Positions 22,079-32,724 of a stretch of 64,000 nt of DNA are shown in pieces. Under the pieces are notes generated by a model. The model worked only from the letters and a program-made list of their open reading frames with translations. It searched no databases and was not told the DNA's origin. The stretch's first letter is position 1. Every line of letters begins with the position of its first letter. The DNA lies in contig CM045993.1 in NCBI GenBank assembly GCA_025175895.1, positions 52,146,621 to 52,210,620 of the forward strand. Direction: 5' to 3'. The stretch comes from Wurfbainia villosa. Its lineage: Eukaryota > Streptophyta > Magnoliopsida > Zingiberales > Zingiberaceae. The position numbers and the translations under genes are program-made.

Positions 22079-22397
22079 TTCAATGGTCCAGGGAGAGCTA
22101 GTACAAAATTTGTTTGTGCTATTAATTAGACTTTGCATGCTTAGGTATTTTTCTTTTTATTTTTAGAATGGTTAGATAGGACCTATAACTAGTCAATTAT
22201 TGACAACATAGTACTAGGAAGCAACAAGATGATAGTACACTAGGGAAGCGAAGTCCCGTGTGTCCAAGTTAGATAAGGCGTATCTAGCTCGGTGCACTCG
22301 ACTAAGTGGAATTAGCTAAAGCTACCTCACTGTATCCTTAACTAGTTAGACAAGGAGGTGATCTTAGGTAAATCAAGTTATTATTTTCTCAAACTTG

Positions 22398-22466
22398 GCT
22401 TTGTCTAAGGAAGTGGTCATTGTTCCGATCAAAGAAGGCCTCTGTGCCTCGCCACGGCCTGGAAGC
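22398..22466 (+). other. ~70-bp block shared with elements C and J
   Basis: GCTTTGTCTAAGGAAGTGGT through GCCTCGCCACGGCCTGGAAGC. Roughly 90% alike with 14315-14383 and 54267-54336 by eye. Confidence 0.78.
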
Positions 22467-22569
22467 CAATTTCTTGAAAAGGTGACTTAACGAGCTTAGG
22501 GTTCAATCTGAATCTAACGCAAGGTTGACTAGCTTCAATTCATTAAAGTTAATCAAGTAAAATTGAAGT

Positions 22570-22626
22570 CATCTCACAAGAACACATAAGGGTAACATGT
22601 TTGATCATGTAGAAATGGGTGAGATG
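22570..22626 (+). other. Recurrent inverted pair (hairpin), element E, after gag
   Basis: CATCTCAC (22570-22577) and GTGAGATG (22619-22626) around a 41-base loop containing AACACATAAGG and GATCATGTAGA. Matches the copy in element C at the same place. Confidence 0.75.
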
Positions 22627-22693
22627 ATCTAGGACTAATAATCTTCAACCAAACCTTAAATTCCAATATCCGATCCAACTACCTTTTGTGTAG

Positions 22694-23090
22694 GATCAAT
22701 GGATGTTGGACAGTGGGTGCTCCCAACATATGACCAGAGAACAACTTAAATTTTCGAAGCTTAGATTCAAACGACAAGGATCGGTAGCTTTCAGAAACAA
22801 CGACAAGCTCAAAATCATCAGATCAGATGATATTGAGCTAAATTCTAACTTCATGATTCACAATGTTTTATTAGTTGAAGATTTTCAATATAATTTACTT
22901 AGTGTAAGTCAATTGTGTGATAACAACTATAGGGTCATATTCCTAGAAAATGAATGCTTAATTAAAACAAATGAAACCTTTAAAACAATACTTAAAGGAA
23001 CTAGGAATAGTAACATCTACACAATTAACTTACCCAACTCCTCAACCAAGTGTCTTATGACACAGCAAGAGGAATCTTGGTTGTAGCAGC
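22694..23090 (+). pseudogene. pol: Element E protease
   Basis: Aspartic protease, about 130 codons open from 22694 to the TAG replacing Trp at about 23084. The active-site motif MLDSGCSQHMTRE is intact and is followed by FRNNDKLKII and NVLLVEDFQYNLLSVSQLCD, the normal SIRE-type order. The first Met of this frame is internal to the polyprotein. The nearby stop disconnects it from integrase. Confidence 0.82.
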
Positions 23091-24277
23091 GACGACTTGG
23101 TCACTGACACCCAAGACTCGTTCACAAAATGAGTCAGAGTGGCTTAGTCAGAGGTTTGCCTAACCTTAACAACTTAGACAATAAAACTTGTAATGCTTGT
23201 CAACAAGGTAAACAACCTAGGGTACAACATCAACTAATTAATCAAGAACGAACCAAAAGTGTGCTTGAGCTTCTACACATGGATCAATTTGACTCTCATG
23301 GAGCCAAGTCACTTAATGGGAGTCAATTTTTCTTAGTCATAATTGACCACTATTATAGGTTTACCTGGGTTAGGTTCCTTAAACACAAAAGTGATACCTT
23401 AGACCAACTCATCAACTTGTTTAAATTAATCAAAAACCAAAAGAATCTTAAAATTAAAAGACTTAGAAGCGATCATGGTGGTGAATTCGAAAACCACAGG
23501 TTCACAAATTTCTGTAACCTAAACGGATACCACCATGAATTCTCATATCCTAGAACCCCACAAAAAAATGGCCTAGTCGAGCGAAAAAATAGAACCCTAC
23601 AAGAAGCCGCTAGGACCATGTTGAACGAATACAACCTACCCGATAGGTTTTGGGCATAAGCCGTTAGTACGACTTGTTATGTCCAAAATAGAATCCTAAT
23701 GGTAAATATGCACCTTAAAACCTCATATGAAACCTACCATGACAAAGTACCTAACATCAAATACTTTAGGGTATTTCGGTGTAAGGTACATATCCTAAAC
23801 AGTAAGGACTACCTAGGAAAGTTCACATCCAAAACCTCCACTAGAATCTTTCTAGGTTACTCAACTACGAGTAGAGCCTATAGAGTATATAACAATGACA
23901 CCCTTAGAATTGAGGAAACTATTAATGTAGTATTTGACGAAGGACCTGAACCCACAAAACCTACAATAAAACCAACTAATGAACCGGTTCATACCAGACT
24001 CAACTCTGACCTTGAAATCGAGTCCATTATTAATCCTAACTCGAGTCAACCTAGGGTTCAAACAAATCATCCTATTGACCAAGTGATAGGTGATCCTAAT
24101 CCAAGGGTTCAATCAAATCATCCTATCGACCAAGTGATAGGTGATCCTAATCCAAGAGTTCAATCAAATCATCCTATCGACCAAGTGATAGGTGATCCTA
24201 ACCTAGGTGTTCGAACTAGAGCGTCATATCGAAACCTTAGTCAAATTTCCTTTATTTCGAAAATCGAACCCAAGTAA
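23091..24277 (+). pseudogene. pol: Element E integrase (broken)
   Basis: Copia integrase. The zinc-binding His pair region before 23129 is mutated, but CNACQQGK is kept. The core shows HMDQFDSHG, RSDHGGEFENH and NGLVERKNRTLQEAARTML, so all three catalytic acidic residues are recognisable. A TAA near 23657 replaces Glu/Gln after RFWA and divides the protein; the C-terminal part (23699-24277) continues with KVPNIKYFRVFRCKVHILN and a 17-residue repeat (24050-24202). The 3' join to RT is through a further stop near 24275. Confidence 0.84.
24050..24202 (+). repeat. 51-bp in-frame repeat (3 copies) in E pol linker
   Basis: Three 51-bp units encoding NHPIDQVIGDPNPRVQS, between integrase and RT. Length is a multiple of three so the frame is kept. 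Element C has a diverged version at about 12600-12752. Confidence 0.9.
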
Positions 24278-25763
24278 ATTGAACAAGCTATTCTTGATCC
24301 CGATTGGATTATTACAATGCAAGAAGAGCTAGCTCAATTTACTAGGAATGATGTTTGGGAATTAGTACCATCACCTAAAGATAAATCAATTATTGGAACA
24401 AGGTGGGTCTTCTGAAACAAACTTGATGACAAAGGTGAAGTAGTTAGAAACAAAGCGAGATTGGTCGTGAAAGGGTTTAGTCAAGTAGAAGGGTTAGATT
24501 ACGATGAAACATATGCCCCGTAGCTAGATTAGAATCCATCCGAATGTTGTTGGCATATGCTACACATCGATGATTTAAATTATTTCAAATGGATGTCAAG
24601 TCAGCGTTCTTGAATGGACTTATTAAGGAAGAAGTGTACATTAGTCAACCCCCAGGATTTGAAAGTCTAGACAAACCCAACCATGTCTTTTGACTCAAGA
24701 AAGCTTTATATGGACTAAAACAAGCTCCTAGAGCTTGGTATGAGAGGCTTTCTATATACCTTAAGTCCAAAGGGTTTAACCAAGGCTTAGTCGACCCAAC
24801 CCTTTTTGTAAAATCTGTAGGCAAAGAAATTTGTATAGCCCAAATCTATGTATATGACATAATATTTGGAACCATTAATTCGATCCTACTAAACGAGTTC
24901 ATTTCACTCATGGAAAGTGAATTTAAAATGAACTTAGTAGGAGAATTAAATTTCTTTCTAGGATTACAAATTAAACAAACTAATAAAGGAATCTATTTAC
25001 ATCAACAAAAATACGCTAAGGAATTAATTAACCGATTCGGAATGCAAAATGCTAAAATCATTAATACACTCATGGCAACAAATGTTAATCTAGGAGAAGA
25101 TGTAGACGGAAAACCTATTGACCTAAAATACTATAGGAGTGTGATAGGGAGTCTCCTTTACTTAACTGCGAGTCAACCTGATATACTATTCGCAGTAAGT
25201 ATGTGCGTAAGGTTCCAAACCTGTGCTAAGGTGTCTCACCTAACATTAGTTAAGTGTATCCTTAGATATCTAAAGGGCACACTAAGCGTAGGTATTTGAT
25301 ACCCTAGATCTACCGAGTTCGAACTAATCGGCTACTCCAACTCCGACTATGCCCGTAGTAAACTCGATAGAAAGAGCACGAGTGGTTGTTGTCAACTTCT
25401 CGGCTCGAGTCTAATGAGTTGGTGCAGTAGGAAGCAACATGTGTTGCCTTATCTACCACCAAAGTCGAATACGTCGCAATGGGTGAGTGTGTAGCTCAAC
25501 TTCTTTGGATGAAGCACACTCTCTAAGACTTTAACTTAAACTTCAACAATATTAAAACTCACATAGATAATATTAGCTCAATCAACTTAACCAAGAACCC
25601 TATATGTCACTCTAGGACCAAACATATAGAAGTTAAACACCACTTTATTCGAGAACACGTAGCTAACGGAACCATTCAACTCGAATATGTGGAATCCAAG
25701 TCAAACCTAGCCGATCTTTTTCCCAAGCCGCTATCCGAAGTCGAATTTAGTCTACTAAGATGA
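24278..25763 (+). pseudogene. pol: Element E reverse transcriptase-RNase H (broken)
   Basis: RT and RNase H homologous to the intact frame in C. Stops and frameshifts occur near 24414, 24523 and in the RNase H part; the longest clean piece is 24910-25299. The catalytic YVDD motif reads YVYD (24847-24858, IYVYDIIFG), so one of the two essential Asp residues is lost. The RNase H C-terminus, missing in C, is present here (SRTKHIEVKHHFIRE, LADLFPKPL) and ends TGA at 25761-25763. Confidence 0.86.
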
Positions 25764-26465
25764 AAATTGGACGTGTGCGTAATAGAGTAGGACTTATTTT
25801 TTTATATATACTCTATTACTTACTTTTCATGTTAATGGAACTAGCTTAGGGCTTACCCTAGATATCATGTACCTATAGATTTAAGGAGTCAATACATCTC
25901 ACAACACATAGGACTTATGTGTTTATGTACTTAGCCACGTAGATGGACGTGAGATGTTGGACCTTATTTGTGGTTCCAGATGTAGATTTAGTGCATCAAC
26001 ATGAAGCAGGGAGTATAATTACATAAATTAACCAACTCTAATCAGGACTTGTTAATTATTTCATATCAATCGAGTCAAATAGAGTTGAACATCCAAGTAG
26101 ATGTGCTTATGTTTAAACTACTATTTTCAAAATTTGTTTGGAACATGCTTGGACTTAAAACTTATTTTACAACTTATGTTATCCAAAAACCCCCACACTT
26201 TTTGATTTATGGAAAAAGGGGGAGAAAAGGCCAAAGTTAAGGGATCATTTTTTTTTTTTGATAACTTAACTTAATACACATATTATGTATCTTTTAATGG
26301 CCCGAGTACTTAACTTAATGGTTAAACCTTCTTAATTGAAAAAAAGGGAGAAAGGCCAAGGTTAAGAAATAAAAAATGAGTCTTTGATTACTTAACTTTA
26401 ACTTATTCTAAACACTAAGGCCAATTCTAAGTAATTTCGATTACTTAAACCCTTCTTAAGTAGCA
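25764..26465 (+). other. Element E post-pol spacer
   Basis: Non-coding. Holds the second CATCTCAC hairpin (25895-25956) followed by GGTTCCAGATGTAGATTTAG, and two polypurine-like tracts GGAAAAAGGGGGAGAAAAGGCC (about 26211) and AAAAAAAGGGAGAAAGGCC (about 26338) in a ~125-bp duplicated segment. It ends with TAGCA (26461-26465), the target site of F. Confidence 0.65.
25895..25956 (+). other. Recurrent inverted pair (hairpin), element E, after pol
   Basis: CATCTCAC (25895-25902) and GTGAGATG (25949-25956) with a 46-base loop. Second copy in the same element, so pol is bracketed by the two. Confidence 0.75.
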
Positions 26466-27943
26466 CATTGGTGCAATCGACCCAGGTCACGATTGACCGG
26501 ACTCGAGTTTGACTCGGGTGATGTTTTGATGTTTGACATGAAGGTTTGACATTGATGTTTGACATTGATGTATGATATTGTTTTGGGGAGATTGTTGACA
26601 CAATCGACCCAGGTCATGATTGACTGGACTCAAGTTTGACTCGAGGTAACTTTGATGGTTGACTAGGGTTGACCATGTGATTATTGGAAAGTCCAATCAT
26701 GGGTCTTGGCAAGGAAAAGTCTAAGCATGGGTCTTGGCATGGAAAGTCTAACATGGGTTGGCAAGGGAAAGTCCAAGCTTGAGTCTTGGCATTTGAGAAG
26801 TCCAAGGGGTTTGATATTGGCGACGTAAAGTCCAAGTGGGAGTCTTGCCAGCATAAGTCCAATGGTTGGCGGCGTAAAGTCCAAGCGGAGTCTTGGCAGC
26901 ATAAGTCCAATGTGCCTTGGCAGTGTAGACACCGTTAGCATGACATAGCCGATGGAAGAACCTGAAGGCTAACGTATGGATGAACAAGTCATGGATGACT
27001 TAGAGGGATCTGATAGGTGCGAGGCTGACGGAGGTGGCTAGAAGGCTTAGGTCTAGGCTACGGGTGGTTTAGCAAGTATGGGGGCACCATATTTGGGTTA
27101 AAACTTCATGTTTGAGGTGTGCCATTGACTGCGGAAAGTATCCCAGTAGTCGACTGCCAGAGGAGGGCAGTCGACTGTTGGCTTGAGCAGTCGACTGTTG
27201 GCTTGAGCAGTCGACTGGTGCTCAAGAATTTGGGAATAGAATGGAGTCGAGATTCGACTGCGAGGTCAGTAGTCGAGTGAAGGCTCCATCAGTCAACTGA
27301 TGTGTATGATCAGTTGACTGATGATGGATCCATTGGATTTTTCCAGCGTGAATCTAGCCATTATTTCATGATAACAGTGGCATCAATCGACTAATGGTCC
27401 CGAGCAGTCGACTGATCATCGATTTCCATCCCAGGCAGTAGCTTTAAAGGGAGCTCGTGGAGGAGGAAATCAACAGCGATTTCTTGAGCTTTGTTGAGGC
27501 GATTTGCTGCTGCAAATCAGGGTCTTCAACCACGATTCAAGCGATCAAACAAGCTAGCATTCAAAAGAGTTTTGTGTAAAGTTTTCTTTGCATCTCTTGT
27601 TGTATTTCATATTGTATTTGCTTATTGTATTTAGTTTATTGTTATAAACTATTGTACGAGGTTTCTCCGCCTTCGGATTGTTCAGAGAAAGGAGTGTTTA
27701 TTAGTGGTGTGTGATTGGCATTGCTAGGGCTCGTTTGAGCCCGATCCGTGGAGTAGGAACATTGAGGTTCCGAAACACGTTACATCTTTGTTTTGTGATT
27801 GTGTAGTTGTATTTGTCTTTATATTGTACTTCTATATTCTGCTGTGTACTAACAATTATGTAGAGACAAACACGAACGATTTCCATCAACGTACTAGCAC
27901 GACGCTATTCATCCCCCCTCTAGCGGTCAACATTTCCTCTACA
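26466..27943 (+). repeat. 5' LTR of element F
   Basis: 1478 bp, ending CATTTCCTCTACA before the primer site. Its first ~127 bp are partly duplicated: a second GGGGAGATTGTTGACACAATC occurs at about 26585-26605. Then come ~30-bp degenerate repeats around GTCCAAGCATGGGTCTTGGC (26690-26930), and a cluster of GTCGACTG motifs (27151-27415). TATA-like box not obvious (CTTTAAAG near 27441 is possible). Confidence 0.9.
27151..27415 (+). repeat. TCAGTCGACTGA palindrome cluster in F LTR
   Basis: About eight CAGTCGACTG-type motifs, spaced irregularly by 15-50 bases, some with single changes (CAGTCAACTG, CAGTTGACTG). Also in the 3' LTR (43467-43745). Confidence 0.8.
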
Positions 27944-27945
27944 AT

Positions 27946-27957
27946 TGGTATCAGAGC
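27946..27957 (+). other. Primer-binding site of element F
   Basis: TGGTATCAGAGC, an exact match to the initiator-Met tRNA end, two bases after the LTR. Confidence 0.94.
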
Positions 27958-28009
27958 CCAGGGCTCTTCTACGGACTAACCGTCGGGAGCTAAAGACGCT
28001 AGAGGGAAG

Positions 28010-29347
28010 ATGGATTCCCAAGACAAGCTTGGATGGGACATCAACACTCCACCACCATATGACCGAGAAGATTTTTCGATGTGGAGAGCAAGAATGGAGA
28101 CATTCTTGATGATGGACATAGAGGATTGGTTCATCCTCGTAGAAGGCTTTGAACCTCCTAGGGATAAGAAGGGAGAAGTTCTAAAGTTGAAGAAATGGAC
28201 CAAAGAGCAACGACTAAAATTCAAGACCGAAGCCAAGGTAACAAAACTTTTAGAAAATTTGATACCTAATGATGTTTTTTCTAGACTAGGAGATTACATG
28301 GATGCCAAGGAGCTATGGAGCAAGTTGGCAAGATTCCATGAGGAGCTCAAAGAACAAGAGTGCACATCGGCTCAATTGGAGGAGAAGACCGAAGTAGAGA
28401 GCACATCATCTTCCTCACAAGAGAGTGAGGATTCAGAAGTTGATAGAGAATCAACATCCGGATTGGGATCGGTGGAAGAAGAGAAAGAAGTAGGAGAAGC
28501 CTCCACCTCTAGTATTGAGGGGGAGGAGAGGTCATCTTCAACACCGGAGCCAACTTAAGAGGAACCATCCACCTCCGGTCGAGAAGAAGAACAAATCCAA
28601 ATCACCACCGATTTAGGTAACTCAAGCATGTCAATTTTAAATAAAAATCATATAATTTGCTTTTAGTGTAGGGAATTCGGGCATTATAAGAGCAAGTGCC
28701 CAAAGAGAGTAAGGAAAGCTCCTCCGGCACCCAAAAGTCAAGAGAAGTCAAAGGATGCTGGTTCCCCAACCATCAAAAGCAAGGAGCACATTATATGCTT
28801 CAAATGTAATCAAAGAGGGCATTATAGGAGTCAATGTCCTAGGGGGAGCAAAAAGACCCAAGGAGGAGCATCACAAGTAGAGGGAGCTAAGACTAACCCT
28901 AAAGTACATTTTAGTAATGCTCATTCTAATTTAAATGGCAAAAAGCATGCTAAGAATTCTAATTCTCTTACAATTTATCATGACAAGCATGCTAGGAATA
29001 ACAAATACTTTTGTTTAGGAGCAAAAAATGTTCACATTTCAAATAAGAATAAATTTGAGACTAATGTCCCTAGAAAGACCTTACCTAGGGAATCTATCAA
29101 GAAAATAGTAGATCACCTAGGTTTTAACCCCAAATAGACTAGGCATATGCCTAGGAAGAACAATGCCCAAAGATTAAATCAAAATTCTAAAATTGGGCAA
29201 TTAGAGGTTGAAAATCAAGCCTTGAGATCAAAGCTTGAGAAACTTGAAAAAACCATTGCAAAAATGACAAATCAAATGCAAAGGTCAAATGGTCAAAACC
29301 TAGGGTTTAGAAGAGAAGAGTCATCCAAAGGCAAGAAAGGTTTGGGT
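28010..29347 (+). pseudogene. gag: Element F gag, first part
   Basis: SIRE-like Gag, ATG at 28010 (MDSQDKLGWDINTPPPYDRE, then SMWRARMETFLMMDIEDW). The reading frame never shifts through 29347; it is interrupted only by stop codons: TAA 28556-28558, TAG 28664-28666 and TAG 29135-29137. Two CCHC knuckles: 28658-28699 (its second residue pair is split by the TAG, with Gln expected) and 28796-28837 (CFKCNQRGHYRSQCP, intact). A coiled coil follows 29147. Element G is inserted at 29348; the frame resumes in phase at 38414. Confidence 0.87.
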
Positions 29348-31145
29348 TATTGGACTTTCCGAGCGACAAAAACCGCTTTTTGCATTGCGGAAACCTCGAA
29401 AGTCCGGCCATGGATCCGTACGAAAATATATTAAAATAAAAACATGTATGTACTAAGTAAACCTAGATCTACCTTAGATCTAGAAATTGAGAGTGTTACC
29501 CTCGATGCGACGCCCTTCGCAAATCCCGCTCGTCCAAACGCTTCGCCGGAACTCAAGAGTGTCAAGTGAACACTCCTCTATTGGTATCCACACAGACAAA
29601 TGGTGGAGAAACTCAACCTAGAGTGTGCTAGCACTCATGGAAATTTCGACCAAGAAGGATTGGGAGAGCAAGAGAGGAAGAACCAAGGAAGAAGATGAAG
29701 TTACATAACTTAACTTCACAGTTTCATAACCCACTATAAGGGGGTTACATGCATGCATGTAACTCCAAGAACCAATGGCTCTTGGTCTCCCTCATGAGGT
29801 GGCACCCCATGATGTGTCCATGATGATGTGGAGCATCATCATTGGGCGACCATGCCAAGTCATCATCATGACATGGCATTTGGTCAAGTCAAACTTGACC
29901 TTTCATCTTCCCTCTCAAGTCAAGTCAAACTTGACCTCTTATCTCCCATGGTTGATCAAATCCAACCACTTGATTCAAGTCAATTTGATTTAATGAATCT
30001 CTATTCATTAATTTAAATTGACTAAATGAATCAAATCTAAATTTGACTCATTCAACACTTGAATCAACTTGAGTCTAACTCAATTAGTCTAATTTGGATT
30101 ACTCATAATCCAATTTGGTTCATCACATGAACCTAATCCTCATGGTTCATCATATGAACCTAATCTCCATCTAATTGCCCTTTGTGTGTGACCCTATAGG
30201 TTCTTGTAACGTTGGCAATGTCCCTAAACCAATTTAGGAACATAAGCAATGAGCGGTATCTAGCAACACATCATTGCTACCCAAGTTACAAGAATGTTGA
30301 GCTCCAACATCACCTTTGTGACTACTAATTGTGACTCTCACAATATGTGACAATGCCCCTCTATCCTTGACATCTAGATTGACCAATTGAGGCATAGACC
30401 GTGTCATCCTCGGTACAATATATATCTTGAAATCCAAGTAGACTCACTCTAATCAAATGAGCTCAATATCTCATATTGACTTATTTGGGCATGGCCATGC
30501 ACTTCGTGGTCTCACTCTATCAAGAATATCGATGTCGCCCCCATCATATAGGAGAGATAGATCCCATCTACATCACTCACATCCCTCCGCATAATTTGTT
30601 ACATACCCAGTAATCGCCTTTATAGTCCACCCATTTACGGGTGACGTTTGACGAAGCCAAAGTATGCAACTCCTTATGTAGGGAACCATGGTGACTTCAG
30701 GTCTAAGGACTAATAGTCATACTATAGCCACATGAGAAAGTATATTACACCCATATAACGATCCATGATACTTTCTCATGGCGGGTCATTCAGTATACAT
30801 TCTCCAATGCATACCCATGTGTTAACTTGATATCTCATATCCATGACTTGTGAGATCAAGCCATCGTGTTGACCTACATGCTAGCCTCTATGCATTAACA
30901 TTGTCCCTGAATGTTAATACTTGACTAGGAATGATTAAGAGTAGTGTTCTCTATATCATCTCATTTATCGATTCAACTAATCGATTGATATAGATAAGAA
31001 CCTACTACTCAAGGACGTTATTATACTTAGTTATTTGGCACCAATACAAGTAAATAAAATAACCATGCCTTTATAAATAGGAATATGATATAATAAAGTC
31101 CATACAACAATCATCACATGATTGGCTCTAGGGCTTTCACTAACA
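29348..31145 (-). repeat. 3' LTR of element G
   Basis: 1798 bp; minus strand from TGTTAGTGAAAGCC (31145) to AAGTCCAATA (29348). Both LTRs of G end TA instead of CA, so the altered end predates this insertion. It holds the AGCAATGA/TCATTGCT inverted pair at 30245-30278. Confidence 0.93.
30245..30278 (-). other. Inverted pair AGCAATGA/TCATTGCT in Angela-like LTR
   Basis: Perfect 8-bp arms with an 18-base loop, inside the best-conserved stretch shared by the LTRs of G, L and J (49425-49458). Role unknown. Confidence 0.7.
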
Positions 31146-31156
31146 ATCTCCCACTA
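31146..31156 (-). other. Polypurine tract of element G
   Basis: Minus strand TAGTGGGAGAT, immediately before the 3' LTR. Confidence 0.85.
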
Positions 31157-32130
31157 GCACTAGTGCCAATCACCGTAGTATCTAATACCCAATGACCTAG
31201 TGTGACCATCATGCTTTTTCTATGCCAAAGCCTTGGTCAAGGGATCTGCGATGTTAGACTCTGTGGGTACTCTGCAAATCTTCACATCTCCTCTATCGAT
31301 AATCTCTCGAATGAGATGGAAGCACTGATTTATTCGGCCTCTGTTGTAGAATCAACAACTGTGTCCCGCTTGGAACTCTTCCGGCTCACAGCGCCACCAT
31401 TCAAGCAAAACACGAACCTTGACTACGATCTATAATCATCCCGGTCAGTTTGGAATCTGGCATCGCTATAACCCTTTACAGCTAGCTCCTCATCGCCTCC
31501 AAACATCAAGTAATATTCTTTAGTCCTTCTCAAGTACTTAAGAATATTCTTGACTGTCATCTAGTGATGTTCACCTGGATCTGACTGGTGCCTACTCGTT
31601 ATGCTCAAAGCATACGAGACATCAAGACGAGTACACAGCATGACATACATGATAGATCCTATAGCAGATGCGTAAGGGATCTTATCCATGCGGTCTCTCT
31701 CTTCTCTAGAAGAGGGACTTTGAGTCTTCGAAAGACTCACACCATGTGACATCGACAGAAGTCCCTTCTTGAAATTCTGCATGGTAAATCGTAGTAATAC
31801 CGTGTCAATGTATGTACTCTGACTTAGGCCAAGCAATCTCTTAGATCTATCTCTATAGATCTTGATGCCTAGAATATAGACTGCTTCACCTAAGTCCTTC
31901 ATTGAGAAGCACGTCCCCAGCCAAGTCTTCACAGACTGTAGCAAAGGGATGTCATTCCCAATGAGTAGTATGTCATCCACATACAATACAAGGAAGACAA
32001 CTGTATTCTCATTAATCCTCTTGTAGACATAGGGTTCATCTTCATTCTTGATGAAACCAAACTGTTTGATCGCATCATCGAATCGAAGATTCCAGCTCCG
32101 AGAAGCTTGCTTTAGCCCATAAATGGACCT
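31157..32130 (-). pseudogene. pol: Element G RT C-terminus and RNase H (deleted, broken)
   Basis: Minus strand. 31986-31561 carries the RT active site YVDDILLIGND and continues to CTRLDVSYALS. Downstream RNase H is scrambled: compared with J about 170 bp is missing near 31320-31345, so the DNN-type catalytic stretch is absent. The frame before 31986 is separated by a stop. Confidence 0.82.
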
Positions 32131-32724
32131 TTACAGCTTGCATACTTTCCCAGTATATTGTGGATCTTCAAAACCCTCAGGTTGTGTCATGTACACATCC
32201 TCGAGTAGGTTTCCATTCAGAAACGCAGTTTTGACATCCATCTGCCAGATCTCATAATCGTGGTATGCTGCAATAGCAAGCAAGATCCGAATGGACTTAA
32301 ACATCGCCACTGGAGAAAAGGTTTCATCATAGTCAATACCATGAATTTGCTTGAAACCTTTAGCCACCAATCGGCCCTTATAGGTATGCGTAAGTCCATC
32401 CATGTCAGTCTTTCTCCTAAAGACCCACTTACACCCAATGGGTTTGACCCCTTCAGGTGGATCAACCAAAGTCCATACTTGGTTGGTGTACATGGATTCC
32501 ATCTCGGATCTCATGGCCTCTAGCCATTTATCAGAATCTGGGCTCATCACAGCTTCCTGATAGGAGGTAGGCTCATTCTCAATGAGCATAACGTCATCAT
32601 GGTCAGACAAGAGAAATGAATATCTCTTAGGCTGACGACGTACCCTATATGACCTGTGAAGAGGTAGGTCTACATGAACAGGTGGTTGTTCCACAACTCT
32701 TTGTGTAATAATCTCATCAGCCAC
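32131..32724 (-). pseudogene. pol: Element G reverse transcriptase N-terminal part
   Basis: 198-codon open frame on the minus strand: a Pro/Arg-rich linker (RVRRQPKRYSF), then EAMRSEMESMYTNQVWTLVD, GCKWVFRRKTDMDG, KGFKQIHGIDYDETFSPV and MDVKTAFLNGNLLEDVYM, which includes the first catalytic Asp. It stops in VCKL* just before the expected KSIYGLKQA segment. Confidence 0.85.

Larger units (their letters stand above)
22079..22693 (+). other. Element E gag-pro gap; possible intron
   Basis: About 615 bp with no coding signal between Gag and protease. It contains the ~70-bp cross-family block (22398-22466), the CATCTCAC hairpin (22570-22626) and ends CCTTTTGTGTAG just before GATCAATGGATGTTGGACAG, where the protease frame begins. 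The end looks like an intron acceptor, and element C has the same arrangement. A donor such as TAG|GTATTTTTC near 22143 is possible but unproven. Confidence 0.5.

Noticed and set aside
26614..26987. Trp/Leu-rich minus-strand frames, also at 42769-43286
   Set aside because: Products of the ~30-bp GTCCAAGCATGGGTC repeats in the F LTRs.
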